From Laccaria trichodermophora (lineage: Eukaryota; Basidiomycota; Agaricomycetes; Agaricales; Hydnangiaceae): a stretch of DNA of 64,000 nt. Location: assembly GCA_018417955.1 (NCBI GenBank), contig JACTVC010000028.1:434001-498000 (forward strand), in the 5' to 3' direction. Positions 11,795-22,919 of the stretch are shown one piece after another (position 1 is the first letter of the stretch; every line of letters begins with the position of its first letter). The position numbers were made by a program, and so were the translations under genes. Under the pieces are notes generated by a model. It searched no databases and was not told the DNA's origin. It was given only the letters and a program-made list of their open reading frames with translations.

Positions 11795-14445
11795 TACTTG
11801 TGCTTTTCTCCCAGAAGTCTGGTTCTCATATGCAGAACTTGTATTTGGAGGTTCTCTGTATCTGCATATTTTCCTAGACTCCAATATATAATGGCAAGAT
11901 TACTGATGGCAGTAATTGTCTCCAGATGTTCTTCTCCAAGAAGTCTGTTTCTTAGATTTAGAACATCAATTGCAAGCTTCTCTGCATCTGCATATTTCCC
12001 TAAACTCCTATATGTCATTGCAAGATTACTCATGGCAGTAATTGTATCTGTATTTTCTTCTCCAAGAAGTCTTTTTCTTAGATTTAGAACATCAATTTCA
12101 AGCTTTTGGCCACCTGCATGCTTGCCTAGACTCCCATATGTAATGGCAAGATTAGCCATGGCAGAAATTGTATCTGGATGCTCTTCTCCAAGAAGTCTGT
12201 TTCTAATATCCAGAACTTGTATTTGGAGCTTTTCTGCATCTGCATATTTTCCTAGTTTCTCATATGTAACTGCAAGATGAATTATGGCTATGATTGTATC
12301 TGGATGTTCTTCTCCAAGGTATCTGTTTCTTACATCCAAAACTGGTATTTGGAGCTTCTCTGCATCTGCATATTTTCCTAGACTGAAATATATACATGCA
12401 AGATGACTCATAGCAGTAATTGTATCTGGATGTTCTCCTCCAAGAAGTCTGTTTCTTAGATTCAGAACATTGATTTCAAGTTGCTCTGCATCTGCATATT
12501 TTCCTAGACTACTATATGTAATGGCAAGATTACCCATGGCCCAAATTGTACTTGGATGTTCTTCTCCAAGAAGTCTGTTTCTCATATTCAGAACTTGTAT
12601 TTGGAGCTTCCCTGCATCTGCATATTTTCCTAGACTCTTGTATGTACTTGCAAGTTTACTCATGGCCCAGATTGTATCTGGGTGTTCTCCTCCAAGATAT
12701 CTGTTTCTCAGATCTAGCACTTTTATTTGCAGCTTCTCTGCATTTGCATATTTTCCTAAATTCCTGTATGTACTTGCAAGGCAATCCATGGCACTGATTG
12801 TTCTTGGATGCTCCTCTCCAAGTGTCCTGCTTCTTGCACCCAGTGCTTGAACTTGAAACTTCTCTGCTTCACTGTCATACCCCTGTTCACTCAGCATTCT
12901 CCCAAACTTTTCATGAGCATCATCAAAGTATCTATCATCCATCTCTTTTGTTGCCATTATACTGTGCATTATATTGGCTCTCAAATGAGTGACCAAAACC
13001 CTTCTGAACTGGTATGGCTGCTTATCAAAGTCTTCAGGCAGAGAGCCAGCTAACATTATGTATGCCATCAAACAGTATTTCTGTCTATCTTCTGAAGACA
13101 TTCTGTCTCTTCCCCATGCATAAATAAGTGGATGCATGGTATAGATACCTTTTGATGAAGCCAGTTTGATTAGGCTAAAAGACAGTAATACTCAAAGTCC
13201 CTCTTTGAAGATGAAATTATCCCATTTGCCTGTGTCATGAAGCTGAAGCAGTGTGCAGTCTATTATAGAGCTTGCAAGAGGTAAAGCAGACCTCTGCCCC
13301 TCATCTCCCTCATGCTCTTGAGTAGCAGCATAGGAAAAAATCTCATCAGTGATACCATCAAAATGAAAGAAGGCAAATATTGCTAGCAGAAGCATTGCAC
13401 TATTAGCTGCCTCAGCTCTTGGAGAATCACCACTTTCCACCCTTTACTGAATTTCTTTAAATGATAACTCCCAAGTCCCATACACAGTTCTGTTATATCT
13501 AGATGCACCCTTGAAAGCTGGGTAAGACAATAATCTTTCTCTGTATTGAGAATATTCATCAAGATAGTCTCTGAAGTCTGTGTCCCCAAAAGCAATGAAA
13601 GCACCAGCCTGATCAATAGCCAAAGGAATGCAAAAGAGCTCAGTCACAATCTTGGAAGCCTCAGCTTGTACAACTTTCTGAGACTCATCCAAACAAGCAG
13701 CCTTTAAGAGTAAGGAGATGGCATCATTTTCTTCCATCTCTTTCACCTCAAGAGGACTCTCATGTAAAGTCAGATGTTTTAGGCCAGAGTTGCGACTAGT
13801 TATCAGAATATTGCCACTTAGCCCAGATGGAAAATATTGCTCCAGTTCCTCAGGTGTGAGATTATCAGCATTATCAAAGACCATTGCATAGTTTTCTCTC
13901 AGAGAGCTAATCCACCATAGAGCAGATTCAGGTGAACCATCCAGTGCAGAAGACTTAGCCTCAGGAAGGTTGCATATGCCTGTCAGTCCCTGTGTGATCA
14001 TACCAATGGAAGATGCATCAATCCAGAAAACATGGGAAAAGCTAGGGACAAATTAGTAGTAAGGAGGTGGTATGATAAAGTACTTACTAGTCAGACATTT
14101 CCTCAATGAACCTCAAACATATCTGAGTCTTCCCAATACCCCCCATGCCATACAACAAAAAGAATTTTCGACAGTGGAGTCTATCACTGCTTTGAGTGGT
14201 AAAATGTTCCTTCAGTTTGGCAAGAGCATCCATCCGGCCTGTGAACCGAATGCTTGAGTTTGGTTTTACAGGAATCGCTGCATAGGATGTCGCCCTGTTG
14301 CCATCGCTAGTGTTGTAATTGATCTGTGCGAGATTAGCATGGATAAGAGGCATCGGAGACCATCACACACAGTATCAGCAGCCATGAATGTACTGCCTCT
14401 TACAACGAAATTCTGAGCACCTTGGAGGACCTGTTTTTGGCTCAT
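11791..14445 (-). pseudogene. NB-ARC/TPR (NLR-like) pseudogene with two in-frame stops and a truncated 3' end
   Basis: Seen: start ATG at 14445 (MSQKQVLQGAQNF). Exon 1 is 14371-14445 and exon 2 is 14088-14323, with the P-loop GMGGIGKTQ. Exon 3 runs from 14041 in one frame to 11791. NB-ARC marks are Walker B (AMVFDNADN), NILITSR and IPLAIDQAG. Eight full 42-residue TPR units of the type LLGEEHPDTISAMANLA follow. Breaks: TAA at 13444-13446 after FKEIQ and TGA at 13192-13194 after KEGL. The frame continues cleanly after both, and both could come from C-to-T changes (CAA to TAA, CGA to TGA). The ninth TPR unit stops at LLGEKHKY where the palindromic element's terminal repeat begins. Known: such STAND proteins act in non-self recognition and signalling in fungi. 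No N-terminal effector domain is visible. Confidence 0.85.
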
Positions 14446-14833
14446 ATTGGTAGCGTATGGCAGATGTGGGGGAAGGAAAGGAGTGAGAACCTGGGCCACA
14501 GTGGGCGCACAAACCCCCAACTTGGCCACGTGTTGATCAGGCACTGTAAAAATAGAACGTCCATGGACCGCGGCCTCAGACGCTTGAGAGCCTGAAAGGT
14601 CGATTGCGAAAAAGACTCAAACCAGAAACGCAAGGAAAAAGATAAAAGAGAGCTCAGAAATGATAGGTTTTTTGGAGGACAAAGTAAGTAAGAGAGACCA
14701 AGTTGGGAATTTAAACTCGTTTACCACCCATCAAGTGGACGGCCGTTCCTGCCCAGACGCATGTAGTCTCTCCTAGACAGACTTCGATATATGTGAAGTC
14801 GTACCTTGGTTCACGATGTATGAAGTCTGTTAT
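14446..14833. other. Upstream region of NLR pseudogene
   Basis: Presumed promoter and 5' flank of the NLR-like gene. The frame upstream of its ATG stays open to 14544, but without similarity I could use. Nothing else seen. Confidence 0.3.
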
Positions 14834-15942
14834 TTACCACGCCCTCCGAACCGCGTCAGAAAATGCTTATGTAAAGTGCGGACTTTGAAACCGCGTCGCG
14901 TCAATATTGTGTCGTTCCCGTATGCTCTCAACGTGATAACTCATGCACTTCTACTCTAATACACGATCACCCTTCAACGGAATTCTGCACGAGAACATAC
15001 TCTAGCCAAGCAATGCGAAAAATGCAGGCCGCAAGAGCTCTTGACGATGACGACGTTGGCTTGACGTTGGCCCAATCTTATCCGACCCGGGTCCTGAAGA
15101 AACGGTTCACGAACTTCCCAAACAACAATTCAATGAATTCCCAGACCGAAGGCGCCAAGCTCTTTAAGATACGACGAACACCACAAAGCGGCGACGATGA
15201 GTTCCTAGTTGGTTCCTAGAGCCACTCAGCTCAGTGTTGCCGAAGTCCTTCGAGACTATGGTCCGCAGTATCGCAGCTGCCGAAATGCTGTTGCAGAAGG
15301 ATCATATGGGGGTGGTAGTGGAAAAGAGACTGGAGGTCTGAGGGGATCGAAAAGAAAGTAATAATCGTTGCCTACTTTAGACAGTGTTATGCTACTCCAA
15401 ATTATATGTATAATCTTCTTTGTCGACACCGTTATTACCATCAGAAAGAGCTCTGTAGTCCTCAATGCCATTGTCATCGTCACTCGAGTTTTCTTCGCCT
15501 TCTCCACAAGCTTCTGCACGTCGCTTTGGGGAAGTTGGATGAGTTAAGGTTAGCTCAAAGATCCACCAAGGGAGCCAATATTGTTGAATGGAGAGCCAAA
15601 AAATGAATGTGTAGTATACAACGACCCATGTTAGTCATTTCGAGATGTTGGAAGAAGAGAACTCGATGGAGATGGCAGGAAGGGTGCGATAAACGCCGGA
15701 GTTTCGAGTACTACTTCACGGATTGGTTCTAATTTCTTGAAGGATCTGACAATTTGAACGTTGTTATCCATTGAGGTTGAGGTTGTCATCTAATACGAAT
15801 GGAATTTGAGGTGGTAGATGGTGTTACAAGGTTTTAAACGCGTCGAGAGTTCTGAGGGCATCTCTCAATATTGACGCGATGCGGTTTCAAAGTCCGCACT
15901 TTACATAAGCATTTTCTGACGCGGTTTTGGGGGCGTGGTAAA
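14834..15942. mobile_element. 1.1-kb element with ~77-bp terminal inverted repeats
   Basis: Seen: 14834-14909 and 15866-15942 are inverted copies about 76 bp long, nearly identical (outer end TTACCACGCCC, inner end CAATATTG). Between them lies about 950 bp with only short open frames (a 68-residue frame at 15013-15219 and an 87-residue frame on the minus strand at 15256-15519), neither recognisable. Inference: a non-autonomous DNA transposon. I could not find a convincing target duplication, so the superfamily is open. Confidence 0.75.
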
Positions 15943-16556
15943 AACAGGACTAAGACGCATGGTGCGCAGCCTTAAGTAGGGCTGCTCACCGTGTCCGGCT
16001 TAGACGGATAGACGGGTCCGTCAGACGGGCACCGCCACCATACTGTCTGGGCCTGTCGCAAGTTTCCTGACGTACGGTAGACGTACGGGGAAAGGCCGTC
16101 TGTTTCCGTTGAGTGACGGGCGTTAACGGCGTTGACGGGCGTCACCGCATAAGCGGAGTTTGAAATGAGAATTGCACCAGAGCATCCAGCCGTCACAAAG
16201 AATGACGTCGTTGATGGAGAAGAAGACGTTGACAGCTGTACATCAAATAGGTCTACATCAACGTCTCTGCCATCGCTGTCATCTTCAAGATTGACGAGAC
16301 GCGAAGGCTTCTGCGTATTCAAGTGACAGTACCTGCCAGCCCACAACCACATAACCTCACCTGTTCTGCATCGTGGTGTTTTACTTACGAAGAACCTCAT
16401 TCAAATTTGTAACTAATGCAGCTGTTCTAGGCATGCATAAACGTCAAAGACAGAATGTTCCGCCCACAGAAAACAGCAACATCCGCACTTCTTCGACTAC
16501 TCTAGAGCTCCTCGAGGCATTGGTCTAGAGTGTTAGAAATTCGTTTGGAGGGGCTT

Positions 16557-16692
16557 CTGGCGCTGGGGGTCAAACGGGGCGTGCGTATGGTGTCGGTAGA
16601 ATCCCCTCCTTTTTCTGTCTCTCCTCCTCGATTTATGGCCCGCCATTCCGTCAGCTTTCTTTTAAATGATGCGCTGCCGGATCCAACAGGCA
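16557..16692 (+). repeat. 136-bp direct repeat, left copy
   Basis: Apparently identical to 21796-21931. This copy contains the presumed 5' region and the first ~19 codons of the transposase gene (ATG at 16635). Confidence 0.9.
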
Positions 16693-19600
16693 ATATCTCT
16701 CAGCATCAAATCACAGAGCCGGGGTCAACTTCAGTTTGGGATGGCCGACGTCAAGAACTCAAGGTAGGTATTTTGATGCGGTTGAAATTTAACCTCCAAA
16801 CTTATGTTCTACTCAGGTGCCAATCGACAAACTGTACATAACCACCGAACAAATGGCTGCGATATCAGCGCTGTACGCTAAGAATGAGGAGATAACCCGC
16901 CGCACATTTTCACCCGACCCTGCAAGCCAAGCCCTTGCCAATGCGTTCCTCAAAAGCTATGGCCTCGACCCTGAGATGCGCCAACGGCTGGAGAATAAAT
17001 GGAGTATCAGCTGGTCGATTTCGTGGGTAGTTGCTAGTGGTTCGGATCGAGTACACCGAGTCTTGTTCCAATGGTGAACCTTCTCCCGTTATCGTTACAT
17101 ACACTATCAATGAACTGGGTTATTGAAAGTATATGTGGTTATGACACTAAGGCACGGCAACAAGCTAATGCCCGGCAGTTGAGAAATAAATCGGCTCACG
17201 CGCCCTCCACCGTAGCTTGGGAAAGACGAGCGCCTTACAATTTTCATGCATGCCTCGCTCATGCCGATGTGACTTTCCATGAAAACACAGGAGAGGTGAA
17301 GCGTGTAGTGGGATTTTTGCAGCACTCCTCAGGCTGCTCAGCTGCAGTGATGGAGCGACTGCCTAGCATCCCCATTCACCCTCATGTTTCCGAGGTTGCT
17401 ATCGCTCAGCTTGCTGAAGGTGCCAGGTAATTTTCTGACCGCCGTTAGTTGTTTGCGAGTCACTTTTGACAAGTATCGGTCAGCGTGACTGCAGTTCAGA
17501 TGAAGAATATTCAAATGATTAACCAACGCGCATACCGAGAACAGAATGCCTTCGATCCGCTCACCTCTAATCATCGCTATGAATTACTTCAAAGTGATTT
17601 CGCAGCTTTATATCGAAAATACAACCAGTTGAATGGGATCGACGTCGCCCTTGCACCAGAATACAACCTTGATAACTGGCTCAATCCGAAGCATGCACAT
17701 TTTAAACCTGAGTTGCAAAAAGCCATTTTCTATTACTGTTCACGCGCAGAGCGCGAAGAGCGCCTGAAAGTTTGCGTAGTGACGGAGGAAATGGATGCGG
17801 CAGCCTGGAAATTTGGGCACAAAAATCAAATCATTCTGGATGGAACATTTGGGGTTTGCACGACACGTTTACTACTCTTCATCTCGATGGGAGTTGACGC
17901 ACAAGGTCATGGAGTCCCACTGGCTTTGTTTTTGTTCTCAGCACCCACAGGAAGTCGGGCTACCCATGCAGGTTACAACACAGAAATCCTTGCAGAGCTT
18001 CTTGACGCATGGAAAACTCATCTTGGCAATCGAGATGGACATTCCTTTTGTCCCATTGTTGCTATTACTGACACTGATACAAAGGAACGAGCAGCCCTTA
18101 CACGGACGTGGCCTTTGGTACTCCTTCTTTTGTGCCGTTTTCATGTTCGCCAATGCTGGACAAATAAACGGAAGAAGCTTCTCCCATTGAAGGAAACACG
18201 AAAGGAAGATGGTGCAGCTCAAAGCTTCTGGAGAGAGCATATCAGCAGCAGACTGTTTAACTTAGAAAAAGCATACGTCGCTTGTTGTATTTTTTTTTTT
18301 TTTCAAAAAAAAAGCTTAACATGATTTAGCTTACTCCAGACCATTAAGCATGAGAACGCACTCAATCTTCTTGCTTCAGAGCGCACATCACTAGAGGGTA
18401 TTCTCACCACAACGCCGCTTGCCAAGAAATATGTCACAGCTGCCCTTTCATATTTGGATTATTTTGTTTCGACATGGATGGATCAGTCAATGTGGGCTTC
18501 GTGGTCTCAGCATGGTCGGGACAAGGCTGCGGTTGCTCTCAAGCAACCCGTTGAAGGAGTTCTGCCCACTACCAACCACCTCGAGTCCTTCAATGCCGTC
18601 CTCAAACGAAAATACATTCCGAGATGGCAACGCTCAGGAAACCGTTTACGATTCGACGTCTTTGTTCACCACTTGGCTCTCAAAATACTACCTGAAATAT
18701 TTGCTCAACGGCGAATGAAATTACATTACGAGACCTGGGTTAACCAGCGGTTTAAGTCAGCTTCGGGTGGAAGAAATCTTCGGCAAGACGCCGATCAAGA
18801 CGCGCTGCACAAACACCCAGAAACTCAAGTTGCACTCGCATGGTTCGAGCCCGACAAAGCCCGCGATTTTAAAGCAAAAGCATTGTTTATGGCGGGGCGC
18901 CTTCGCCAGATAACCGCTGGCCGTCCTTATGAGTTTTGGGCAACATGTGCAGCAACGGCTGCAGACATCTCCGACCCCCTTCACAACAGGTATTGGTTGA
19001 CACTTCACCCATCAGGGTCGGCTACCTGTATGTGTGAGGATTGGTTACAGAACGGCGGGGCATGTAAACATCTACGTGCCCTTCGATTGCTCCTGGAGCA
19101 ACAGGTTTCCAATGGAGCCTTGATAGTATCGCATCCATTTCACTTTTCTATGACAAGGGCAGAGGCTGAGCAGGTCATGCAACGAAATAAGGCATGGTAC
19201 GGACCTCATTTTGAAGCCCTGGTGACCTCTTATGCAGGTGTCGCACTCCTGGCTCATATCAATGCCTGCGGACGGCCATCAACGACACCTCCATCAATTA
19301 TGAGAACCGTTACACTCACAGACTCGGAGCATGGAACTACCACACCTCAAAGAGCGCCCCTTGCTCCGCCTACACTTTCCATGGATCCGGAGGGTAGTAC
19401 TGCTCTTGCAGATCAGGTGGTCCTTCAGCACTTCGCTGGGGACGCCATCCACCTTGAAGATGACGAAGAAGACATCAGCGACGCTTGTTCCAACGGTGGG
19501 GAATGTGGCGTGGACTCAGACGTTATTGCTACAGCAACAAGTCAGGTTTGCAACAACCGTGCTATTGCAGTGCAAATTCAGCAACGGGTTATTCATGATG

Positions 19601-19984
19601 TATCAAAAGTCTTACCAACTCTGCATGGGTTGTCATCTTTATTGGATGACAGTTCACTGTCAATCATACAAGGGAGTGCGCAGCTAACTGAATTTCGGGA
19701 TGTCCTTGAAACTCTCGCCACCAAAATTTCCCGCGTTGGGAACGCCACATCTCCATATCGGCCGTCAAACCCCACAACTCTGATTTCGCACCAACAAGAA
19801 TCTGCTCTTGGCAAGACTGGTACGTTTATTCATTTAACAGTTGTACAGGGAATACTCATCTAAAACCATATATTCAGCCTCCCGATCCTCAACCGTGGCT
19901 TCGACATCGAGCGTAACAAAACGTTTACTGCCTCCCTCGCCTGAATCAAAGCAAAAGCGTAAGAAATCATATGGGGTTCTGTAG
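16635..19984 (+). CDS. MULE transposase with SWIM zinc finger, probably damaged
   Basis: Seen: exon 1 16635-16763 (MARHSVSFLLNDALPD) joins 16817 in phase. From about 17138 to 17428 and from about 17487 on, the frame gives the MULE core (IILDGTFGVC, then VAITDTDTKER and LCRFHVRQCW), followed past an intron near 18280-18330 by HLESFNAVLK and the SWIM finger (ATCMCEDWLQNGGACKHL, C-x-C...C-x-H). The last exon, 19878-19984, ends in a basic tail (KQKRKK). Known: a DDE transposase of the Mutator superfamily. Odd: near 17035-17045 the frame shifts by one, and about 17121-17138 looks like a 19-bp insertion bounded by GGTTAT copies. The intron near 18280 has a poorly formed donor beside poly-T/poly-A. 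The copy may be inactive. Confidence 0.75.
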
Positions 19985-20147
19985 GCTTAGACTCAATACA
20001 AAAAAAGCGTACTCGATTGACAAAATATTTATCATTCAGTTTCTAAAGTACGACAAGATAAGGAAAACTGAAAGTGAGGGCAAGGTATATGTCGCAGTAG
20101 ATACTACATAAGTGCTGCAGGACAAGAAATATAAAATGTATATACTT

Positions 20148-21329
20148 TCAAGATGTCAAGTCACATACATGATCCTCAAATACATCTCCGGTCATGATAC
20201 GGCTGCAACCAATGCATCGTCGAAACATGGTCCAGAAAGTTTCGGCTGGAATTCCCGTCTCGTCAGCAAGAGCGAGCAGGGTAGATATGGTTCCGGCCTC
20301 CGGGACAATGTGGGCCAAGCCATCATGGGGAGGGAGCTCAGGATCAAGGTTAACCGCATAAAGGCGTTCAAGAGAAAGGGCAGGCGGCAACTCAAGGCTG
20401 CGAGGGGAAATAACATTGATGCGGCGTGACTTGACTGGACGTGGGGTCGATGGCATGGATGCAGAGCCTGCTAGATGTTAATATCGGGTAATGGCAGACG
20501 TCAATGAAAGTGGACGAACCTTGGGTAGAGGAGCTAGCTTCATCTTTTGCGAGTGTCTTGCGCTTCCGGCGGGGAAGCGGTGCAGAAACGGCGTGACGCA
20601 GAGATGGGTTTCCGTCTTGAAGAGAGCGCTCGATAGCTGGAGCTATGAGTTTAGCGTTAATGCAACACGGAAAGAGTGACTTACCAAGTAACAAATCATC
20701 ATCTTCGTCCCCCATACGTGGTACAGGGATGGGCCCGTTGTCTATCTGGGAGGGCATGGAGTCGTCGCCTTGATAAAATATGAGAAACACTTCAGGAAAA
20801 TTAAAAACCACATACCATGTGCGCCATACAGTTTCGTACGAAGAAGACCATTCTTATTTTCATGTATTTTTGTAATTGAATCTAAAGAAGAGTATGAGAA
20901 CATGGAACGGATTGAAAGGAATGAGCACGGACACCAAAACTTGCATCGTAGCTGGCCTGTTGGCCGCCCACATGCGGCCAGAGCCTGCCCACCATATTCT
21001 CCTGATTTTGGGATGAACAAGCGGGCAGGAATATCATGGAAGCAACGCGGTGCTTCCATGACATTAGTCTGGACAAGTTTCCAGATAATGTTTGGCGAGA
21101 CGGCATTCCCACCGACTGTGCGAGGACTAACGAAGAAATATAAGCCATACCATAAACGTCGGGCATCCAAAATCAGTACTTACTATGGAATCTCTTGGAG
21201 ACAGCCAGGCGCTGGCAAAGATACAAATGTCGTGAGGTTTTCCGACGCGTCCTGTTGGCGTTTAAGCGACGCTTCGCCCTGTTTACTCGGAGAGGTCGGA
21301 GTAGACCAAGAAAAAGACGACGAAGACAT
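20148..21329 (-). CDS. Transposon passenger gene, 328 aa, C-terminal zinc-finger-like motif
   Basis: Seen: five exons on the minus strand, 21184-21329, 20816-21126, 20685-20768, 20520-20642 and 20148-20470, all joined in phase by GT/AG introns of 42-57 nt. The protein starts MSSSSFSWSTPTSPSKQ. A middle region contains CGRPTGQLRCKFWCPCSF. A basic patch is PRRKRKTLAKDE, and the C-terminus carries FRRCIGCSRIM...EDHVCDL (C-x2-C...H-x-C), a possible zinc site. It converges on the transposase: the two stop codons are 160 bp apart inside the same element. I do not recognise the family. Inference: a second element-encoded protein, DNA-binding or regulatory, as in other two-gene Mutator elements. It is intact, unlike its transposase neighbour. 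Confidence 0.65.
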
Positions 21330-21795
21330 ATAAACACCTGAGGAAAAAAGTGAGAATTGGGAAGGGGGCGAGACGAAACACACCCAAGCAGCGATGATTT
21401 ATACCGTTAGTGCGGCGGCCAGCGTAAAATTTTATCCCTTGCCTACGGTGCTTCGAATCCAGGCCGAGGAGCCATAACTTGAAAAAAAACGACGGGAACG
21501 TCAAATCCAATCAGTTTCAGGCGGAATTGCCATCCTCTCAAAACGATCCACTGACAGGCAGAGACAACGACTTGACAACGACATACACGTAGCCCGCCGT
21601 TGCTACTGCAGGTGCCAAATACCTTCCCGACACAATCCGTCAGAGGGATGTCGATCCATCGGCGCAGCGTTGATGAAGAAGAAGGGCGTCGAAGAAGAGA
21701 AGCTGCGCTGGCAGACAGTGGCAGTGGCAGCTGAGTGACAGTTCATTTTCCTGACCTTCTGTGACGACGTCATTCTTTGTGACGGCTGTATTATC

Positions 21796-21931
21796 CTGGC
21801 GCTGGGGGTCAAACGGGGCGTGCGTATGGTGTCGGTAGAATCCCCTCCTTTTTCTGTCTCTCCTCCTCGATTTATGGCCCGCCATTCCGTCAGCTTTCTT
21901 TTAAATGATGCGCTGCCGGATCCAACAGGCA
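21796..21931 (+). repeat. 136-bp direct repeat, right copy
   Basis: Copy of 16557-16692, i.e. the 5' region plus first codons of the transposase gene, placed near the right end of the element. Beyond it the sequence diverges at once (ATTGCACCAAGG). Just before it, 21764-21787 is a 24-bp inverted match of 16188-16211 (core GTCACAAAGAATGACG). Confidence 0.9.
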
Positions 21932-22562
21932 TTGCACCAAGGCCGCTATCGCCTTCCAACCCCCACGTACCCCGTGAACTTTTTTTCTGAAACCGGCGAC
22001 CTGTCCTTCAAAAATTTCTTCATGTACGTGCAGCCCCTGTTGGTTTTTGAATTTTCGGATACTTAATTTATTATTATTATCTAATTATCACTAGTTGATC
22101 ACTAGGAATGAAACTTTTCAGCAAAAGCACTCACCAAGACCGAAAGATCGATCTCATCGTGGATGGTAGTAGGTAGGTATTGAGTAAATTTCTGCTTTGT
22201 ATGTACTTTGCAATCAGTACTCATCTGTTTATTACATTGTGCTAGTTTCCATCCCGTGTGATGTTCGCTAAGAGACGACACGCGCACAGACAAATGCCGC
22301 CCTAGTACGCTGCTATAGATAGTAACAATTGTTTTTAATACCTTTGTAATATCATTTATTCTATGGATCACTAAAATTTGTCGACGTCAATACAATTGAC
22401 GTCCGTCTACATCCGTTGACGGCCGTTTTATATCAGTCCGTCTCCGTTTGCTTCTGCTTGGGTGACCCAGACGGACGGTTGCTGGTTGAACCGCCCCTGT
22501 CGACGCCCGTCGATTAGACGACCGTGTCCGTCAGACGGACGGTGCGCAGCCCTAGCCTTAAG

Positions 22563-22919
22563 ATTCTGACCAACTACTGTTGTCATAATTTCCTCTTGTC
22601 CAAATAGTAGGCCCCCACCTCTAGTCGACAGCTACCCGGCCGAGACCTTCTAGATCTAAAATGATTGTTTACACGGGCGCTCGAAAAGGAGTCGAAGTTA
22701 GCTGGCATGCAAAAAGGTTTGGAAAGCTTCAAGACGAGCGATGAAAGCTGCAAACCAGAACACAAGATAAATTTGAGCACACTGAGACGAGGCGCAGACC
22801 GTAACAGGGTTTTAGGGAAACCGTAGAATGAATCTGAACTACAAGTACAAGAGGTTCCACGCACATCAGCGCAGCACAGAGCTTCATGCGACATCAATGC
22901 ATCAAGGAACAGTAACCGG
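22563..22919. other. Spacer between transposon and eL8 pseudogene
   Basis: No gene recognised. It leads into the degenerate 3' flank of the eL8 copy. Confidence 0.3.

Larger units (their letters stand above)
15977..22554. mobile_element. 6.6-kb TIR transposon with MULE transposase and passenger gene
   Basis: Seen: the left end TAGGGCTGCTCACCGT and the complement of the right end (TAGGGCTGCGCACCGT) match at 15 of 16 positions. Flanks carry GCCTTAAG on both sides (15969-15976 and 22555-22562), or AGCCTTAAG if 9 bp are counted. Both subterminal zones are crowded with GACGG/CCGTC words and the palindrome GTCCGTCAGACGG. Inside are a MULE/SWIM transposase gene and a convergent multi-exon gene. Known: 9-bp duplications fit MULEs, while TAGGG termini with 8-bp duplications are typical of hAT elements. 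Assignment of the termini is therefore open: one MULE, or a MULE nested in a hAT-like element. Confidence 0.75.

Noticed and set aside
11798..13053. Plus-strand open frames over the TPR region
   Set aside because: Shadows of the TPR repeat, which is in frame on the minus strand with family-like sequence.
15961..15976. A second TAGGGCTGC-type element ending at 15976
   Set aside because: The flank GGTGCGCAGCC resembles the element's right end, but with only about 11 bp of similarity chance or a relic cannot be separated.
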